Positions 9,781 to 17,565 of a stretch of 64,000 bases of DNA are shown here, piece after piece (within the stretch, counting starts at the first letter, position 1; each line of letters begins with the position of its first letter). Source of the stretch: Paraburkholderia acidisoli (GTDB taxonomy: Bacteria > Pseudomonadota > Gammaproteobacteria > Burkholderiales > Burkholderiaceae). The notes below the pieces were generated by a model. That model ran no database searches, was not told where the DNA came from, and saw only the letters and a program-made list of their open reading frames with translations. Location of the stretch: positions 930,001 through 994,000 of the forward strand of contig NZ_CP046916.1 in NCBI RefSeq assembly GCF_009789675.1, given 5' to 3'. A program made the position numbers and the translations under genes.

Positions 9781-9806
9781 GTAACCGCTGCGCCTTGCGC
9801 GCCGAA
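9781..9806 (+). promoter_or_regulatory. ECF sigma-F-type promoter GTAACC-N16-CGAA of the bufferin operon
   Basis: GTAACC lies at 9781-9786 and CGAA at 9803-9806, exactly 16 bases apart, 54 bases before the DUF2282 ATG. This is the promoter signature described for Caulobacter SigF, the ECF factor controlled by NrsF (DUF1109). A sigma/DUF1109 pair of that kind is encoded at 13260-14443. Other GTAACC occurrences I noticed lie inside genes without a CGAA at this spacing. Confidence 0.8.
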
Positions 9807-9859
9807 TTAACCGGTGTACCTGCTGCGGGTACCGTCCACTCAACTACCGGAGAAAGTCC

Positions 9860-10171
9860 ATGTCGTCGAAAACCACCGTCACGTCCGCCCTGCTCGCAAG
9901 CGCCGTCGCCAGCCTGCTCGCTTCCGTCGCGCACGCCGCGCCGCTGACCCAGGCCGAAGCGAGCGCCGCCGTCGCCGCGCACAAGGAAAAATGCTATGGC
10001 GTGGCCCTCAAAGGCCAGAACGATTGCGCCGCCGGCCCCGGCACGACCTGCCAGGGGACGTCGCAAGTCGACTTCCAGGGGAATTCGTGGAAGTTCGTGC
10101 AAGGCGGCACGTGCACCGGCATTCAGGTGCCGGGCGGCGGCCACGGCTCGCTCATGCCGATGAAGTCCTGA
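9860..10171 (+). CDS. bufA: DUF2282 bufferin precursor peptide (BufA1-like)
   Basis: This 103-residue precursor has a cleavable signal peptide ending AHA near residue 26. The mature part has the four-cysteine DUF2282 layout: Cys45 in EKCYG, Cys56 in NDCAAG, Cys64 in TTCQGTS and Cys85 in GGTCTGI. Bufferins are RiPPs whose cysteines are turned into copper-binding thiooxazoles by an MNIO enzyme and then exported to the periplasm, where they buffer copper. The modifying enzyme and its partner follow directly. Ribosome site: ACCGGAGAAAG ahead of the ATG. A His/Gly-rich tail (GGGHGS) could add metal ligands. Confidence 0.9.
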   Translation: MSSKTTVTSALLASAVASLLASVAHAAPLTQAEASAAVAAHKEKCYGVALKGQNDCAAGPGTTCQGTSQVDFQGNSWKFVQGGTCTGIQVPGGGHGSLMPMKS

Positions 10172-10228
10172 TCCGCAACCTTGCCCGGAGGACCGGAGCG
10201 GCGCCGCGCGCGCCGTTCCGCTTCAGCG

Positions 10229-11077
10229 ATGAAGAATCGATCCCTCAACGTTGGTGTGAGCTTCAAGCCCGATCACCTCGCCGCGATCCAGGCGCATGCG
10301 CCGCGCGAGTTGTTCTTCGAAGTGCATGCCGAAAACTACATGGGCGCGGGCGGTCCCGCGCATCGTGCGCTCGCGGCGCTCCGCCGCGATCACGCGCTTT
10401 CCGTGCACGGCGTATGCCTGTCCATTGGTGGCCGCGAACCGCTCGACCTGCGTCATCTCGCGCGGCTGCGTGAGGTGGTGACGCGCTACGAACCCGCGCT
10501 CGTCTCCGAACATCTCGCCTGGTCCTCGCATGCGGGCACGTTCTATAACGACCTGCTGCCGCTGCCCTACACGGCGGAGACGCTCGCGACGGTATGCGCG
10601 CATATCGATCAGGTGCAGGACACGTTACAGCGGCACATTCTGCTCGAAAATCCGTCGACCTATGTGGCCTTCGCGGCCTCGACGCTGCGCGAAACCGACT
10701 TCCTGCGCGCGGTCGCGCAACGCACCGGTTGCGGCCTGCTGCTCGACCTCAACAATGTGTTCGTTTCCGCCACCAACCGGCACGAATCCGCCGATGCGTA
10801 TCTCGCCCACTTTCCGCTCGAGCACGTTGGCGAGATTCATCTGGCCGGTCACAGCGAACAACGCGACGACGAAGACGCGCCCTTGTTGATCGACAGCCAC
10901 GATCGCGCCGTGGGCGACGCGGTCTGGCGCCTGTACGCCGATACCCTCGCGCGCACCGGTGCCGTACCCACGCTGATCGAATGGGACAGCGCGTTGCCCG
11001 CGTGGCCCGTGCTGCACGCGCAAGCGTTGCACGCGCAACAGATTGCCGACACGTGCGAGGCGCGCCATGCAGCCTGA
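10229..11077 (+). CDS. bufB: MNIO-family (DUF692) bufferin-maturation enzyme
   Basis: A 282-residue TIM-barrel enzyme of the multinuclear non-heme iron oxidative family. Typical metal-ligand segments are present in order: [66 protein letters not shown] and LIEWDSALP. It is expected to oxidise cysteines of the preceding peptide. The frame is open from a TTG at 10181, but the ATG at 10229 ([17 protein letters not shown]) begins where family homology begins. The gene lies 57 bases after the peptide gene and overlaps the DUF2063 gene by 11 bases. Confidence 0.92.
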   Translation: MKNRSLNVGVSFKPDHLAAIQAHAPRELFFEVHAENYMGAGGPAHRALAALRRDHALSVHGVCLSIGGREPLDLRHLARLREVVTRYEPALVSEHLAWSSHAGTFYNDLLPLPYTAETLATVCAHIDQVQDTLQRHILLENPSTYVAFAASTLRETDFLRAVAQRTGCGLLLDLNNVFVSATNRHESADAYLAHFPLEHVGEIHLAGHSEQRDDEDAPLLIDSHDRAVGDAVWRLYADTLARTGAVPTLIEWDSALPAWPVLHAQALHAQQIADTCEARHAA

Positions 11078-11840
11078 TCCGGCCGCTTTCGCGCGAGGCT
11101 TGCTCGACCCGCGCGCTACCGCCCCCAAGGACGTGATCGCGCCGCACGGCAAAGGCGTGATCCAGCGCTACAACGTGTATCGCAACAATGTCACGGTGAG
11201 TTTGATCGACGCGCTCGCCGCCGTGTTTCCGGCCGTGCAGCGCATTACCGGCGTCGAGTTTTTCCGTGCGATGGCGCGCTTTCATGTGCGCGCGACGCCG
11301 CCGGTTTCGCCGCTGCTGTTCGAATACGGCCACAATTTCCCCGCTTTCATCGAAGGCTACGAGTACGCACGCGAACTGCCCTGGCTCGCCGATGTCGCTC
11401 GCATCGAGCGTGCCTGGCTCGACGCGTATCACGCCGCCGATAGAACGCCACTCACCGCCAGCGCGCTCGCCAACGTCGATGCCGCCGCGCTCATGACGCT
11501 GCGCTTCGTCGCTCATCCTTCCGCCCGCGTGCTGCGCTCGCGCTTTCCGGCCGTGTCGATCTTCGCAATGCATCGGATGCCTAACGAAATCGAGCCGCAC
11601 GCCACGCTTGCTTCGAGCGAGCCCGAAGACGCGCTCGTCACGCGCCTCGACGACGAAGTCATGGTCTCGCGTTTGCCGCCGGGCGGCGCGCCCTTCCTGC
11701 ACGCGCTGTTCGAAGGCGAACCCTTCGGCGCGGCCGCGGCCATCGCGCTCGACACCGCACCGTCCTTCGATCTTGCCACCAACCTCGCCGGCATGATCGC
11801 CGCCGGCGCGGTCACCGCCCTCCACCCGGGAGCCCGATGA
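11067..11840 (+). CDS. bufC: DUF2063 (HvfC/BufC) partner protein of the MNIO enzyme
   Basis: The 257-residue product begins at an ATG inside the end of the MNIO gene. The N-terminal DUF2063 pattern is clear: [10 protein letters not shown] near residue 32, FPAVQRITG, then [11 protein letters not shown] and [11 protein letters not shown]. This domain acts with MNIO enzymes and is thought to recruit the precursor peptide. The C-terminal half is less conserved and probably substrate-binding. Its stop overlaps the DoxX start (ATGA, 11837-11840), so the four proteins are likely made together. Confidence 0.9.
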   Translation: MQPDPAAFARGLLDPRATAPKDVIAPHGKGVIQRYNVYRNNVTVSLIDALAAVFPAVQRITGVEFFRAMARFHVRATPPVSPLLFEYGHNFPAFIEGYEYARELPWLADVARIERAWLDAYHAADRTPLTASALANVDAAALMTLRFVAHPSARVLRSRFPAVSIFAMHRMPNEIEPHATLASSEPEDALVTRLDDEVMVSRLPPGGAPFLHALFEGEPFGAAAAIALDTAPSFDLATNLAGMIAAGAVTALHPGAR

Positions 11841-12346
11841 TGATGTCCGACCCGCACACTCCGCCTGCCACTGCCGTCAACCCGCTCTCGAACGCCGTCG
11901 GCAAAGCGCGCCGCGCGGTCGAATGGCTCGCGCAACCGTGGCTCGTGCAACTCGTCGTGCGCGTGGCGCTCGCGGTGCCGTTCTGGCGCTCGGGCATCCT
12001 CAAATGGCACGGTTTTCTGCAACTGAGCGACACCGCCATCACGCTGTTCACCGACGAGTTCATGCTGCACTTGCCGGGCGGCCCGTATCCGTTTCCCGCG
12101 CCCGCCGTGGTCGCGTTTCTCTCCGCCTGCGGCGAGGTGACGTTTCCCGTGCTGCTCGTGCTCGGCTTCGGCACGCGCTTCGCCGCGCTCGGCCTGCTCG
12201 CGATGACCGTCATCATCGAGCTCACCGTGCCCGAAGGCTGGCCCGTGCACATCACGTGGGCCGCCATGGCGCTCGCGATCGCCGCGTGGGGACCGGGGCG
12301 TCTCTCCATCGACTATCTGCTCGGTGACCGCCGCGCGCGCTCATAG
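11837..12346 (+). CDS. DoxX-family membrane protein of bufferin operon
   Basis: A 169-residue inner-membrane protein with four helices and the DoxX hallmarks RVALAVPFWRSGILKWHGF, FLSACGEVTFPVLLVLGFGT and ITWAAMALAIAAWGPGRLSI. DoxX proteins are regular members of bufferin and gold-induced (gig) operons; a role in redox chemistry or in supporting the modification or export of the peptide is inferred, not shown. Start is the first ATG of ATGATGATG, overlapping the preceding stop. Confidence 0.88.
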   Translation: MMMSDPHTPPATAVNPLSNAVGKARRAVEWLAQPWLVQLVVRVALAVPFWRSGILKWHGFLQLSDTAITLFTDEFMLHLPGGPYPFPAPAVVAFLSACGEVTFPVLLVLGFGTRFAALGLLAMTVIIELTVPEGWPVHITWAAMALAIAAWGPGRLSIDYLLGDRRARS

Positions 12347-12401
12347 CGCCCGCAGCACCTCCGCGCTCCTCGATACCGCCATCAACCGGGCCTTCACGCC
12401 G

Positions 12402-13043
12402 ATGGACACCCGCGATCTCGTCACGCGGCTCGCGGGCAGTCCGCTGCGCGCCGAACGCAACGCCATTACGCGCCGCCTCAATCGCGCGCTCGTGCTCGGC
12501 TTCGTCGGCAGCGCGATCTTGCTCGTGCTGCTCTACGGCGTGCGCAGCGACATGCCCTGGCTGATCCTCACGGCGATGTTCTGGCTGCGTCTCGCGTTTC
12601 CGCTCGCTATCGTCGTCACGTCGATGAGTCTGGCCGCGCGCCTCGGCCGCCCGGGCGCGCGCATCCGCGAAGCCTGGCTCGCCGTCGCGCTGCCGCTCGC
12701 CGCCATGCTCTGCGCGGCCGCGGGCGTGCTGCTCGCCGCGCCGCCGGGCTACCGCCTGCAACTGATGCTGGGCACGACGTGGCACGTGACCACCGGCAAT
12801 ATCGTCGTGCTCTCGCTGCCGCCGCTCGCGGCGATCATGCAGGCCATGCGGGGCCTCGCGCCCACGCGCCTGCGTCTCGCGGGCGCGGGTGCGGGCGTAC
12901 TCGCGGGCGCGCAAGGCACGCTGGTCTATTCGCTCTATACGCCCGAAATGTCGGTGCCGTTCTGGGCCGTCTGGCATGGCCTCGCCCTCGCGATCACGGC
13001 CGCGCTGGGGGCCGCGCTCGCGCGGGCATGGTTGCGCTGGTGA
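12402..13043 (+). CDS. DUF1109 (NrsF-like) anti-sigma paralogue lacking sensor cysteines
   Basis: A 213-residue, six-helix membrane protein of the DUF1109 family and exactly as long as the NrsF-like protein encoded at 13260-13901. The two align without gaps (for instance GLAPTRLR at 151-158 and PEMS at 181-184 in both). In the paralogue Cys130 and Cys180 occupy TWRTCPFN and FHCPEM; here both are threonine (TWHVTTGN, LYTPEM) and His179 is tyrosine. The equivalent cysteines are needed for metal sensing in Caulobacter NrsF. The gene is last in the bufferin operon, 55 bases after doxX. I infer a sigma-binding protein that does not sense metal, giving feedback. Its start is set by matching the paralogue's length. 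Confidence 0.85.
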   Translation: MDTRDLVTRLAGSPLRAERNAITRRLNRALVLGFVGSAILLVLLYGVRSDMPWLILTAMFWLRLAFPLAIVVTSMSLAARLGRPGARIREAWLAVALPLAAMLCAAAGVLLAAPPGYRLQLMLGTTWHVTTGNIVVLSLPPLAAIMQAMRGLAPTRLRLAGAGAGVLAGAQGTLVYSLYTPEMSVPFWAVWHGLALAITAALGAALARAWLRW

Positions 13044-13158
13044 AGTCCACGGGCGCGCGATAGGCGCTCGCATCGTGGCGATGTGAACGCGGGAGATCGC
13101 GGAGTGGGAGCGCCGATACGGCGCGAACGTGAAATCGCACGGCAACCCGCCTTGGCAC

Positions 13159-13185
13159 GCGCACGCGCACGCGCATGCGCAAGGC
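13159..13185. repeat. GCGCAC simple repeat between convergent anti-sigma genes
   Basis: A run of four hexamer-like GCGCAC/GCGCAT units lies in the 216-base gap between the two convergent DUF1109 genes. I see no T-tract terminator in this gap, so transcription from the two sides may run into each other. Confidence 0.45.
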
Positions 13186-13259
13186 CGTGGCGCTCGCTGG
13201 CGCGATCAGCGGTGCATCGTCGACCAACCCGCGAGAAGGTGCGGCCGCGCTACGCGCGC

Positions 13260-13901
13260 TTACCAGCGCAGCAGCCTGGGCCCGAGCAACGCGCCCAGCC
13301 CGGTGGCCAGCGCCATGCCAAGCACGTACCAGATGCCCCAGAACGCCGGGCTCATCTCCGGGCAATGGAAGCTGTAGGCGAAGGTCGCGATCGCGGCCGC
13401 GAGCAGACCCGACGCCGCGCCCGCCGCGCGCAACCGCGTGGGCGCGAGACCGCGTACCGCGCGGAAGACGGCGACGAAGCCCGGCAGCGAGAGCAGCAGG
13501 ATATTGAACGGGCAGGTGCGCCACGTGTAGCCAAGCAGCAGCGCGATGCGATCGCCGGGCGCGGCCAGCGCGACCAGCGCCGCGCCACCGATCCACACGA
13601 GCGCGACCGGCAGCGCGATCAGCCAGCCGCCCGCGCCAACGCGCGCGCCGGGCCTCGCGAGCCGGCTCACGGTCAGCAACGCGCCCAGCATGGCGAGCGC
13701 GGCGAACGCGAGCTTTTCCCAGAACGCCGCGGTGCGCGCGACGGCCGCGAGATCGGGGCGCACGCCGAACACCACGGCCATCAGCAGCAAGGAGCCGAGC
13801 GCGGCCAGCGGCACGGCGGCACCGAACCGGCGCGCACCGGCATGCCGGTCGACGGGCGCGGCGCCGGTCGCGAGCATATCGATGAGTTCGTCGGTATTCA
13901 T
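13260..13901 (-). CDS. nrsF: DUF1109 anti-sigma factor, NrsF type
   Basis: A 213-residue inner-membrane protein with a short cytoplasmic N-terminus ([18 protein letters not shown]), expected to bind the sigma factor, and six helices. It has just two cysteines, Cys130 ([10 protein letters not shown]) and Cys180 (YSFHCPEMS), the positions that sense cadmium, chromate and copper stress in the Caulobacter protein. Its ATG overlaps the sigma stop (13898-13901), the usual sigma/anti-sigma coupling. It should hold the ECF factor at the membrane until metal stress releases it. Confidence 0.9.
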   Translation of the reverse strand: MNTDELIDMLATGAAPVDRHAGARRFGAAVPLAALGSLLLMAVVFGVRPDLAAVARTAAFWEKLAFAALAMLGALLTVSRLARPGARVGAGGWLIALPVALVWIGGAALVALAAPGDRIALLLGYTWRTCPFNILLLSLPGFVAVFRAVRGLAPTRLRAAGAASGLLAAAIATFAYSFHCPEMSPAFWGIWYVLGMALATGLGALLGPRLLRW

Positions 13902-14443
13902 GCCAGTCCCTTGATTCTGAGCGCGAGCGCCTTGAGCCCGCGATGCACGCCCACCTTGACCGCCGATTCGGAAAGCCCCGTCAATTGCGCGGTTTCCGCC
14001 ACCGACAAGCCCTCGAGCTTCACGTGCTGGATCGGCAAACGCTGCTTGTCGGGCAGATGTTCGAGCAGTTTGCCGATGTCGCGGCGCGCCTCGGCGGGTT
14101 CGTCGTCGGAGGCCGCGAACAGGTCGTCGTGATCGTCGAGCGGATCGTGCAGCGCCTCGCGCCGCGCGCGCCCGCGAAAGAAGTCGGTGAGCTTGTAACG
14201 CGCGATGGCGTGCACCCACGCGGTCAACGGCTCGCCCTCGCGATACGTATGGCGTGCATTATGCACCGCGAGCAGGATCTCCTGGACGAGGTCTTCGACG
14301 TCGTCGCGCAAGGTGGGGATCCGCCGGCGCAAATAGCCGCGCAAATGGCGCGTGAGTTGTTCGAGAAAGGCGCGGTACGCGGGCGCGTCGCCCGCCAGCC
14401 CCTTCACGAACAGCGCCCTCAGGCGGTCTTCCGCTGTCTGCAC
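13898..14443 (-). CDS. sigF: ECF RNA polymerase sigma factor, SigF (NrsF-partner) type
   Basis: A 181-residue ECF sigma factor with a GTG start. Region 2 is seen in [20 protein letters not shown] and region 4 in [20 protein letters not shown] plus [16 protein letters not shown]. The DUF1109 partner places it in the SigF/ECF16-like group, whose promoters read GTAACC-N16-CGAA; such a promoter precedes the bufferin operon at 9781-9806. I found no such motif upstream of the sigma gene itself, so it is probably expressed constitutively and regulated by release. Confidence 0.92.
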   Translation of the reverse strand: MQTAEDRLRALFVKGLAGDAPAYRAFLEQLTRHLRGYLRRRIPTLRDDVEDLVQEILLAVHNARHTYREGEPLTAWVHAIARYKLTDFFRGRARREALHDPLDDHDDLFAASDDEPAEARRDIGKLLEHLPDKQRLPIQHVKLEGLSVAETAQLTGLSESAVKVGVHRGLKALALRIKGLA

Positions 14444-14496
14444 GATGCCTCTTCGATTGTGATACGCGCCGGCGTGCGAGTCCGGCGGCGGCCAGT

Positions 14497-14517
14497 TTTA
14501 GAACAAGTGCTTTAGAA
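14497..14517. repeat. TTTAGAA direct repeat upstream of TetR gene
   Basis: TTTAGAA occurs at 14497-14503 and 14511-14517 (14-base period), 76 bases before the TetR start, in an AT-rich patch that also reads as an imperfect inverted repeat. It may combine promoter elements with a TetR operator for autoregulation. Confidence 0.4.
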
Positions 14518-14592
14518 TATCGGAAGGCACCCGCACGCGCAATGGCGCCCGCGGGATCGGCAGGCATCCCCCATCCGCGAGAACCCAGCGCC

Positions 14593-15198
14593 ATGGCGCG
14601 ACCGAGAGAATTCGACGAAGCCGCGGCGCTCGAGGCGGCGGTGCATTGCTTCTGGCTGCGCGGCTACGAGGCGACTTCCGTGCGCGATCTGGCCGAAAGC
14701 ATGGGCATCACGGGCGCGAGCCTCTACAACGCGTTCGGCGACAAGCGCTCGCTGTTCCGGCGCGCGCTCGCGCACTACGTCGAGCACAGCTTCGGCGCGC
14801 GCGAGGCGCGCTTCGAGACCACGCTGCCGCCGCGCGACGCCCTTCACGCCTTCTTTCGCGAGATCGTCGAACGCTCGGTCGCCGACGACGAACGCAAAGG
14901 CTGTCTGCTCGTGAATTCCGCGCTCGAAGTCGCGCCGCACGACCCGGAGTTCCAGCAGGCGATCGCCGCCGTGCTGGTGCGCGTCGAAGCGTTTTTTCGC
15001 CGCTGCGTGAGCGCCGGCCAGCAGCGCGGCGAGATATCGCGTACGCAAACCGCCGAGGACCTCGCGCGCACGCTGCTCGGCACCTTGCTCGGCTTGCGCG
15101 TGCTGGCGCGCTCGCGTCCCGAACGCGAGCTGCTCGAGGGACTCGTGCGGCCGATTCTAGCGCTGCTCGACCGCGATCTCGCGCTGGAACGCGGCTAG
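14593..15198 (+). CDS. TetR-family transcriptional regulator
   Basis: The 201-residue protein opens with a standard TetR DNA-binding domain (MARPREFDEAAALEAAVHCF, ATSVRDLAESMGITGASLYN, GDKRSLFRRAL). The C-terminal half (DDERKGCLLVNSALEVAPHD and LLGTLLGLRVLARSRPEREL) is of the TetR_C_16/AcrR-like type common in repressors that pair with oxidoreductase or efflux genes. None is adjacent here: it stands between the sigma operon and the hopanoid genes, and convergent with hpnL. I chose the ATG at 14593 because homology starts there. Confidence 0.9.
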   Translation: MARPREFDEAAALEAAVHCFWLRGYEATSVRDLAESMGITGASLYNAFGDKRSLFRRALAHYVEHSFGAREARFETTLPPRDALHAFFREIVERSVADDERKGCLLVNSALEVAPHDPEFQQAIAAVLVRVEAFFRRCVSAGQQRGEISRTQTAEDLARTLLGTLLGLRVLARSRPERELLEGLVRPILALLDRDLALERG

Positions 15199-15227
15199 CG
15201 CTCGCGCTTCATGGCGCAATCCACGGT

Positions 15228-16226
15228 TCACGACACGCAGCGCGTCTTGCGCACCGCGTCGCGCGCGGGCGCATGTTCGGCGACTTGCCACGCGATCAAT
15301 CCCGGCACGTAGAACAGCAGATCGCGAATCCGCCGCGCGCCCGCCAGGGCGAGACACGTGGGCGCGTCGAATCCGAACAGCGCCCCGATCAATACGAAAC
15401 CGCCTTCCTGCACGCCCAGACTGGCCGGAATCAGAAACGCGATGCTGCTGACGATCTGGATCAGCGCCTCGATCACGCACGCCTGCGCGAAGGTGGGATG
15501 CGCGCCGAGCACGTAGAGCGCGAGCCAGATCTCGAGCGAAAAGCCGATGAACTGCAACGTCTGCCAGATCGCCAGATAACGCAGCACGGTGCCCTTGCGG
15601 CGCCAGATCAGCTTGACCGACTGATCCACTCGCACCGAAGCGCCCACCAGTTCAACGAGCTTGCCGCTCGTGACCTTGCTCAGCACGCGCGCCATGCGCT
15701 CGAACGGACGCGCATGCTGCACGAGCACGAACAGCACGAGCACGGGCACGGCCGCCGCGATGCTCCAGAGCAGCGTGCCCGTGGTGCGCGCGGCGGCGGA
15801 GTTCGAATGCGCGAGCAGATAGCCGCACGCGAGGAACGCGAACACCACCTGGCTGATGAGCGTGAGCTGAATGTCGGCGACGAGACTCGCGAGCGCGCTC
15901 GCGGGCCGCACGCCGAGGCGGGCGAGCAGCCGGAACGAGGTGATCTCGCCGCCCACGCGCGCGACCGGCAACAAGCCGTTGATGGACTCGCGCAGCCACA
16001 CGATCTTGAGCATGGTGAGCAGCGCGGGACGTTCGGCGGGACGAATGAGCGTGCGCCAGTCCCACGCGTTGGCGAGCATGGGGAGGATATGCACGCAGGC
16101 CGCGAGCACGAGACCGAATCCGGACTCGCGCATCAGTTGCCACGTGGCGGCGGGATGCTCGCGCCACACGAGCCAAACGGCCACGGCCAGACCCGCCAAT
16201 GCCGCCAGGCGGCCAAGCTGCTTCAT
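15228..16226 (-). CDS. hpnL: HpnL-type flippase-like membrane protein
   Basis: A 332-residue polytopic protein of the lysylphosphatidylglycerol-synthase transmembrane (PF03706) family. Recognisable blocks are KIVWLRESINGLLPVARVGG, ITSFRLLARLGVRPASALAS, and LGVQEGGFVLIGALFGFD. HpnL members in hopanoid clusters are thought to move extended hopanoids between membranes or leaflets. It follows hpnI after 70 bases and is last in the hpnJ-hpnI-hpnL run. The start MKQLGRLAAL fits the family. Confidence 0.85.
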   Translation of the reverse strand: MKQLGRLAALAGLAVAVWLVWREHPAATWQLMRESGFGLVLAACVHILPMLANAWDWRTLIRPAERPALLTMLKIVWLRESINGLLPVARVGGEITSFRLLARLGVRPASALASLVADIQLTLISQVVFAFLACGYLLAHSNSAAARTTGTLLWSIAAAVPVLVLFVLVQHARPFERMARVLSKVTSGKLVELVGASVRVDQSVKLIWRRKGTVLRYLAIWQTLQFIGFSLEIWLALYVLGAHPTFAQACVIEALIQIVSSIAFLIPASLGVQEGGFVLIGALFGFDAPTCLALAGARRIRDLLFYVPGLIAWQVAEHAPARDAVRKTRCVS

Positions 16227-16296
16227 GATTCACACGCTCCCGCTTCCCGCATTTCCTCTTGCAACTTCAACTCGCGACCTCGGTTCGCATGCGTTC

Positions 16297-17565
16297 TCAC
16301 TCCTCCTGCGCGGGCGAAAGCATGCCATTGCCGTCGACGCTGAAGCGAATGCCGCGCCACACCACGCCGGAGGAACAGAAGCTCGCGAGATAGATCACGA
16401 ACTGCAGGATATCCCAAAGCGGCAGATTGAATAAACCGCGCGTGGGCGAGCGCGTGGCGCGGTCGATATTGCGAACCAGCAGCATGCGCGCCGCCAACGC
16501 GACACAGGCGAGCAGGCACATCGGCGCGGCGCCGCCCGAAAACATCGCCGCAAGCAAGGCCAGCGGCACCGGATGCATCAGCACGGCGCCCAGATGCCCC
16601 GAGCGATCGGCGGCGCGGATCGTGCGGCTCCAGCGCAGTTCGTGGGTAAACAGCTTGGCGAAAGTGTCTTCCACACAGGCGTGCTGCACCACCATCGGCG
16701 GAATCGCGACCTTCACGCCGCTGCGGCGGACCGCTTCGCCCATGGCGTGATCTTCGGCGAGATGATGCGCGAATTGTTCGAGCCCGCCGATGGCCGTCAA
16801 GGTGTCGCGCGTCATGGCGATGGTCTGGCCGAAACAGGGCCGCGCACGGCCGATCGCCACGCCCGTGATGACACCGGGGAGGAAGTGATAGTCGGTCATG
16901 GCCGCGCCCACTTGCGACCAGAAGCCGGGCGCGCACAAACCGCGATACACGGTGGTCACGAGCCCCACGCCGGGCTCGCCGAGCGCCCCCACGACCTGGC
17001 TCAGATAGTCGCGGCTCACGCGCACGTCGCTATCGGCAAAGCACAAAATATCGTGCTCCGCGTGCTCGAGCATATTGACGAGATTCGCGATCTTGCGGTT
17101 CGGCCCGTACAACCGGCCATCGGCAACCACGGTGATGGTCGCTTCCGGGTAGCGCGCCCGCAGCGCTTCCACGGACTTCAACGCCGGGTCCGTCGCATCG
17201 TGCACGCCGAAGAGATACTGGATCGGGCCGGGATAGTCCTGGCGCGAAAACGTGTCGAGGTGTTCGGCCAGTTGCCATTCGTCGCCATGTAGAGGCTTCA
17301 CGACCGTCACGCCTGGAAAGCGGCTTGGCACGCTCGCGCCGCGCGCGAAAAAACGGCCCACCAGCCAGCTCGCCAGCAGCGTATAGACAATGCCGAGCAA
17401 GGCCGCCACGGCAAACACGCCCGCAATGGCGTCGAACAGCAGATTCTCCGCATGAGGCGAAACGAGATGCCTGAGTAACCACGCCGCCGAAACACCGAGC
17501 ACGAGAAGACAAGCCGGTGCACGCACACTCCACGACAAGCCGCTCTTGGGCGCGATATTCGTCAT
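16297..17565 (-). CDS. hpnI: hopanoid glycosyltransferase HpnI
   Basis: A 422-residue GT2-type (ceramide-glucosyltransferase-like) membrane enzyme. Residues about 20-70 hold N-terminal helices; the catalytic domain shows GVTVVKPLHGDEW, a nucleotide-sugar-binding FADSDVRVSRDYL, GATMTDYHFLPGVITGVAIG-like segments and LRWSRTIRAADRSGH (the Q/RxxRW-type motif); helices return at the C-terminus. HpnI adds N-acetylglucosamine to bacteriohopanetetrol. Its ATG overlaps the hpnJ stop (17562-17565). Confidence 0.9.
   Translation of the reverse strand: MTNIAPKSGLSWSVRAPACLLVLGVSAAWLLRHLVSPHAENLLFDAIAGVFAVAALLGIVYTLLASWLVGRFFARGASVPSRFPGVTVVKPLHGDEWQLAEHLDTFSRQDYPGPIQYLFGVHDATDPALKSVEALRARYPEATITVVADGRLYGPNRKIANLVNMLEHAEHDILCFADSDVRVSRDYLSQVVGALGEPGVGLVTTVYRGLCAPGFWSQVGAAMTDYHFLPGVITGVAIGRARPCFGQTIAMTRDTLTAIGGLEQFAHHLAEDHAMGEAVRRSGVKVAIPPMVVQHACVEDTFAKLFTHELRWSRTIRAADRSGHLGAVLMHPVPLALLAAMFSGGAAPMCLLACVALAARMLLVRNIDRATRSPTRGLFNLPLWDILQFVIYLASFCSSGVVWRGIRFSVDGNGMLSPAQEE

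Noticed and set aside
13159..13185. GCGCAC repeat as a CRISPR or recombination site
   Set aside because: Units are hexamers without spacers; a simple sequence repeat explains it.
14646..16343. 565-codon plus-strand frame over TetR and hpnL
   Set aside because: Low-complexity Arg/Ala/His shadow of two well-supported genes.
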